Of a stretch of 64,000 nucleotides of DNA, positions 63,360 through 64,000 are shown piece after piece (the stretch's first letter is position 1; the number at the start of each line of letters is the position of its first letter). The notes below the pieces were generated by a model. The model did no database searches. It worked only from the letters and a program-made list of their open reading frames with translations, and was not told where the DNA came from. Source of the stretch: Candidatus Gastranaerophilales bacterium (GTDB lineage Bacteria; Cyanobacteriota; Vampirovibrionia; Gastranaerophilales; Gastranaerophilaceae); NCBI GenBank assembly GCA_944326455.1, contig CALVEA010000002.1, forward strand, positions 1 through 64,000, in the 5' to 3' direction. The translations under genes were made by a program, and so were the position numbers.

Positions 63360-64000
63360 ATGAAATATTGGGTTAGAGATGCTAAAAGTTCTATAATATG
63401 GCTTAGTACAGCGCATCTTTTGTGTGATGTATACGGAGGCTTTTTAAACCCTATAATGCCTTTTATTGCTGCTAAACTAGGTTTTACTATGGCTGTTGCA
63501 ACGGTTATCATAAGTATTGCCCAAATTTGTTCCAATATGCTTCAGCCTATATTTGGGTTCTTTGCGGATAACATTTTAAAGAGGTTTTTTATATTCTGGG
63601 GGCTGATACTTGCTTCTGTATTTATTCCTCTTGCTCCGGCTGCTCCAAATATAGGAATTCTTGTAATCTTTATGATTCTGGGGAGTCTTGGTGGAAGCTT
63701 TTTCCACCCCCAATCTATGGGCTTTATTAACTTTTTCTCCGGTAAAAATTGTTCAAATAATATGGGCTTTTTTGTAAGTATGGGTTCTGCGGGTTTTGCT
63801 CTGGGACCGCTGCTGGCAGCATATATAACACAGTTTGTCGGGCTGGAGAATCTATCTTATGCTTCAATACTTGGTACGGCTTGGGCGTTACTGATGTTTA
63901 TTTTTGTCCCTAAACTCTCTGTTACAGAAAAGAAACCTGAACACAAAGCGTTTTTCAAATCTTTTAAAGAAATTCTTGCAAATAGGCAAATGAACTATTT
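63360..64000 (+). CDS. MFS transporter, fosmidomycin-resistance type (partial)
   Basis: The first 213 residues; the gene runs past the window end. GAGGAGACAGG precedes the ATG at 63360. Six membrane helices are visible. WLSTAHLLCDVYGGFLNPIMP, and LGSLGGSFFHPQSMGF, match the Fsr-type efflux family. Exports drugs or small metabolites; substrate unknown. Confidence 0.85.
   Translation, partial: MKYWVRDAKSSIIWLSTAHLLCDVYGGFLNPIMPFIAAKLGFTMAVATVIISIAQICSNMLQPIFGFFADNILKRFFIFWGLILASVFIPLAPAAPNIGILVIFMILGSLGGSFFHPQSMGFINFFSGKNCSNNMGFFVSMGSAGFALGPLLAAYITQFVGLENLSYASILGTAWALLMFIFVPKLSVTEKKPEHKAFFKSFKEILANRQMNY

Overview
The window is AT-rich, Gram-negative-type bacterial chromosome. The best guess is a gut-associated non-photosynthetic relative of cyanobacteria (Vampirovibrionia/Melainabacteria, order Gastranaerophilales). 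The guess rests on the lipid A genes (lpxI, lpxB, kdsD) together with a primary sigma factor and dnaG arranged as dnaG-rpoD, and on a large set of otherwise unrelated proteins that share a short N-terminal peptide of the type M-x-I-x-x-I...F-[KR]-[GA], which I associate with that lineage from memory. No 16S gene or other decisive marker is present, so the taxonomy is inference. About 90% of the window is coding.

Layout. 0.3-6 kb: initiator tRNA, a GT2 glycosyltransferase, a kinase-like/Fic fusion protein, a candidate small RNA and priA. 6-10 kb: a large SF1 helicase with a nuclease-like tail and small tagged proteins. 10-20 kb: housekeeping genes (sugar-binding lipoprotein, argS, nth with a HEPN/MNT pair in front, kdsD, rpoD, dnaG). 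20-23.5 kb: an accessory patch with an HxlR/cupin divergon, a class III Fic protein, three copies of a dispersed hairpin repeat, tRNA 3'-end duplications and tRNA-Asp. 23.7-29 kb: zupT, PPi-dependent phosphofructokinase, a methyltransferase-like membrane protein, creD. 29-43.6 kb: an alpha-glucan cluster (sugar epimerase, glycogen synthase, a 1593-residue GH13 protein, two large membrane proteins, a GH13 enzyme), nearly all with the N-terminal tag. 43.8-50 kb: lpxI-lpxB, ogt, a secreted GH13 paralogue, trpS, der. 50-54 kb: a leftward operon with fliW-csrA and TPR/coiled-coil proteins, then gshB. 54-64 kb: metallophosphoesterase, MBL hydrolase, TPR, an AmrB-AmrA fusion, recF, a Ski2-like helicase, small HTH regulators and the start of an MFS exporter.

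How it fits together. The cell appears to store and remodel alpha-glucan: UDP-sugar epimerase and GlgA on the building side, GH13 enzymes on the trimming side, PPi-PFK in glycolysis, and CsrA (classically a carbon-storage regulator) with its antagonist FliW in the same window. The most striking undescribed feature is the N-terminal tag, seen clearly or in variant form on about fourteen proteins (glucan enzymes, a GT2, a Fic protein, a Ski2-like helicase, small membrane proteins). It is absent from classical housekeeping enzymes, and in one GH13 paralogue pair it is replaced by a secretion signal. It behaves like a cellular address label. Other unusual points are a 38-bp perfect GC-rich palindrome inside priA, a glycogen synthase ending in a catalytically dead phosphatase-like domain, and a protein joining a kinase-like site to a Fic site.
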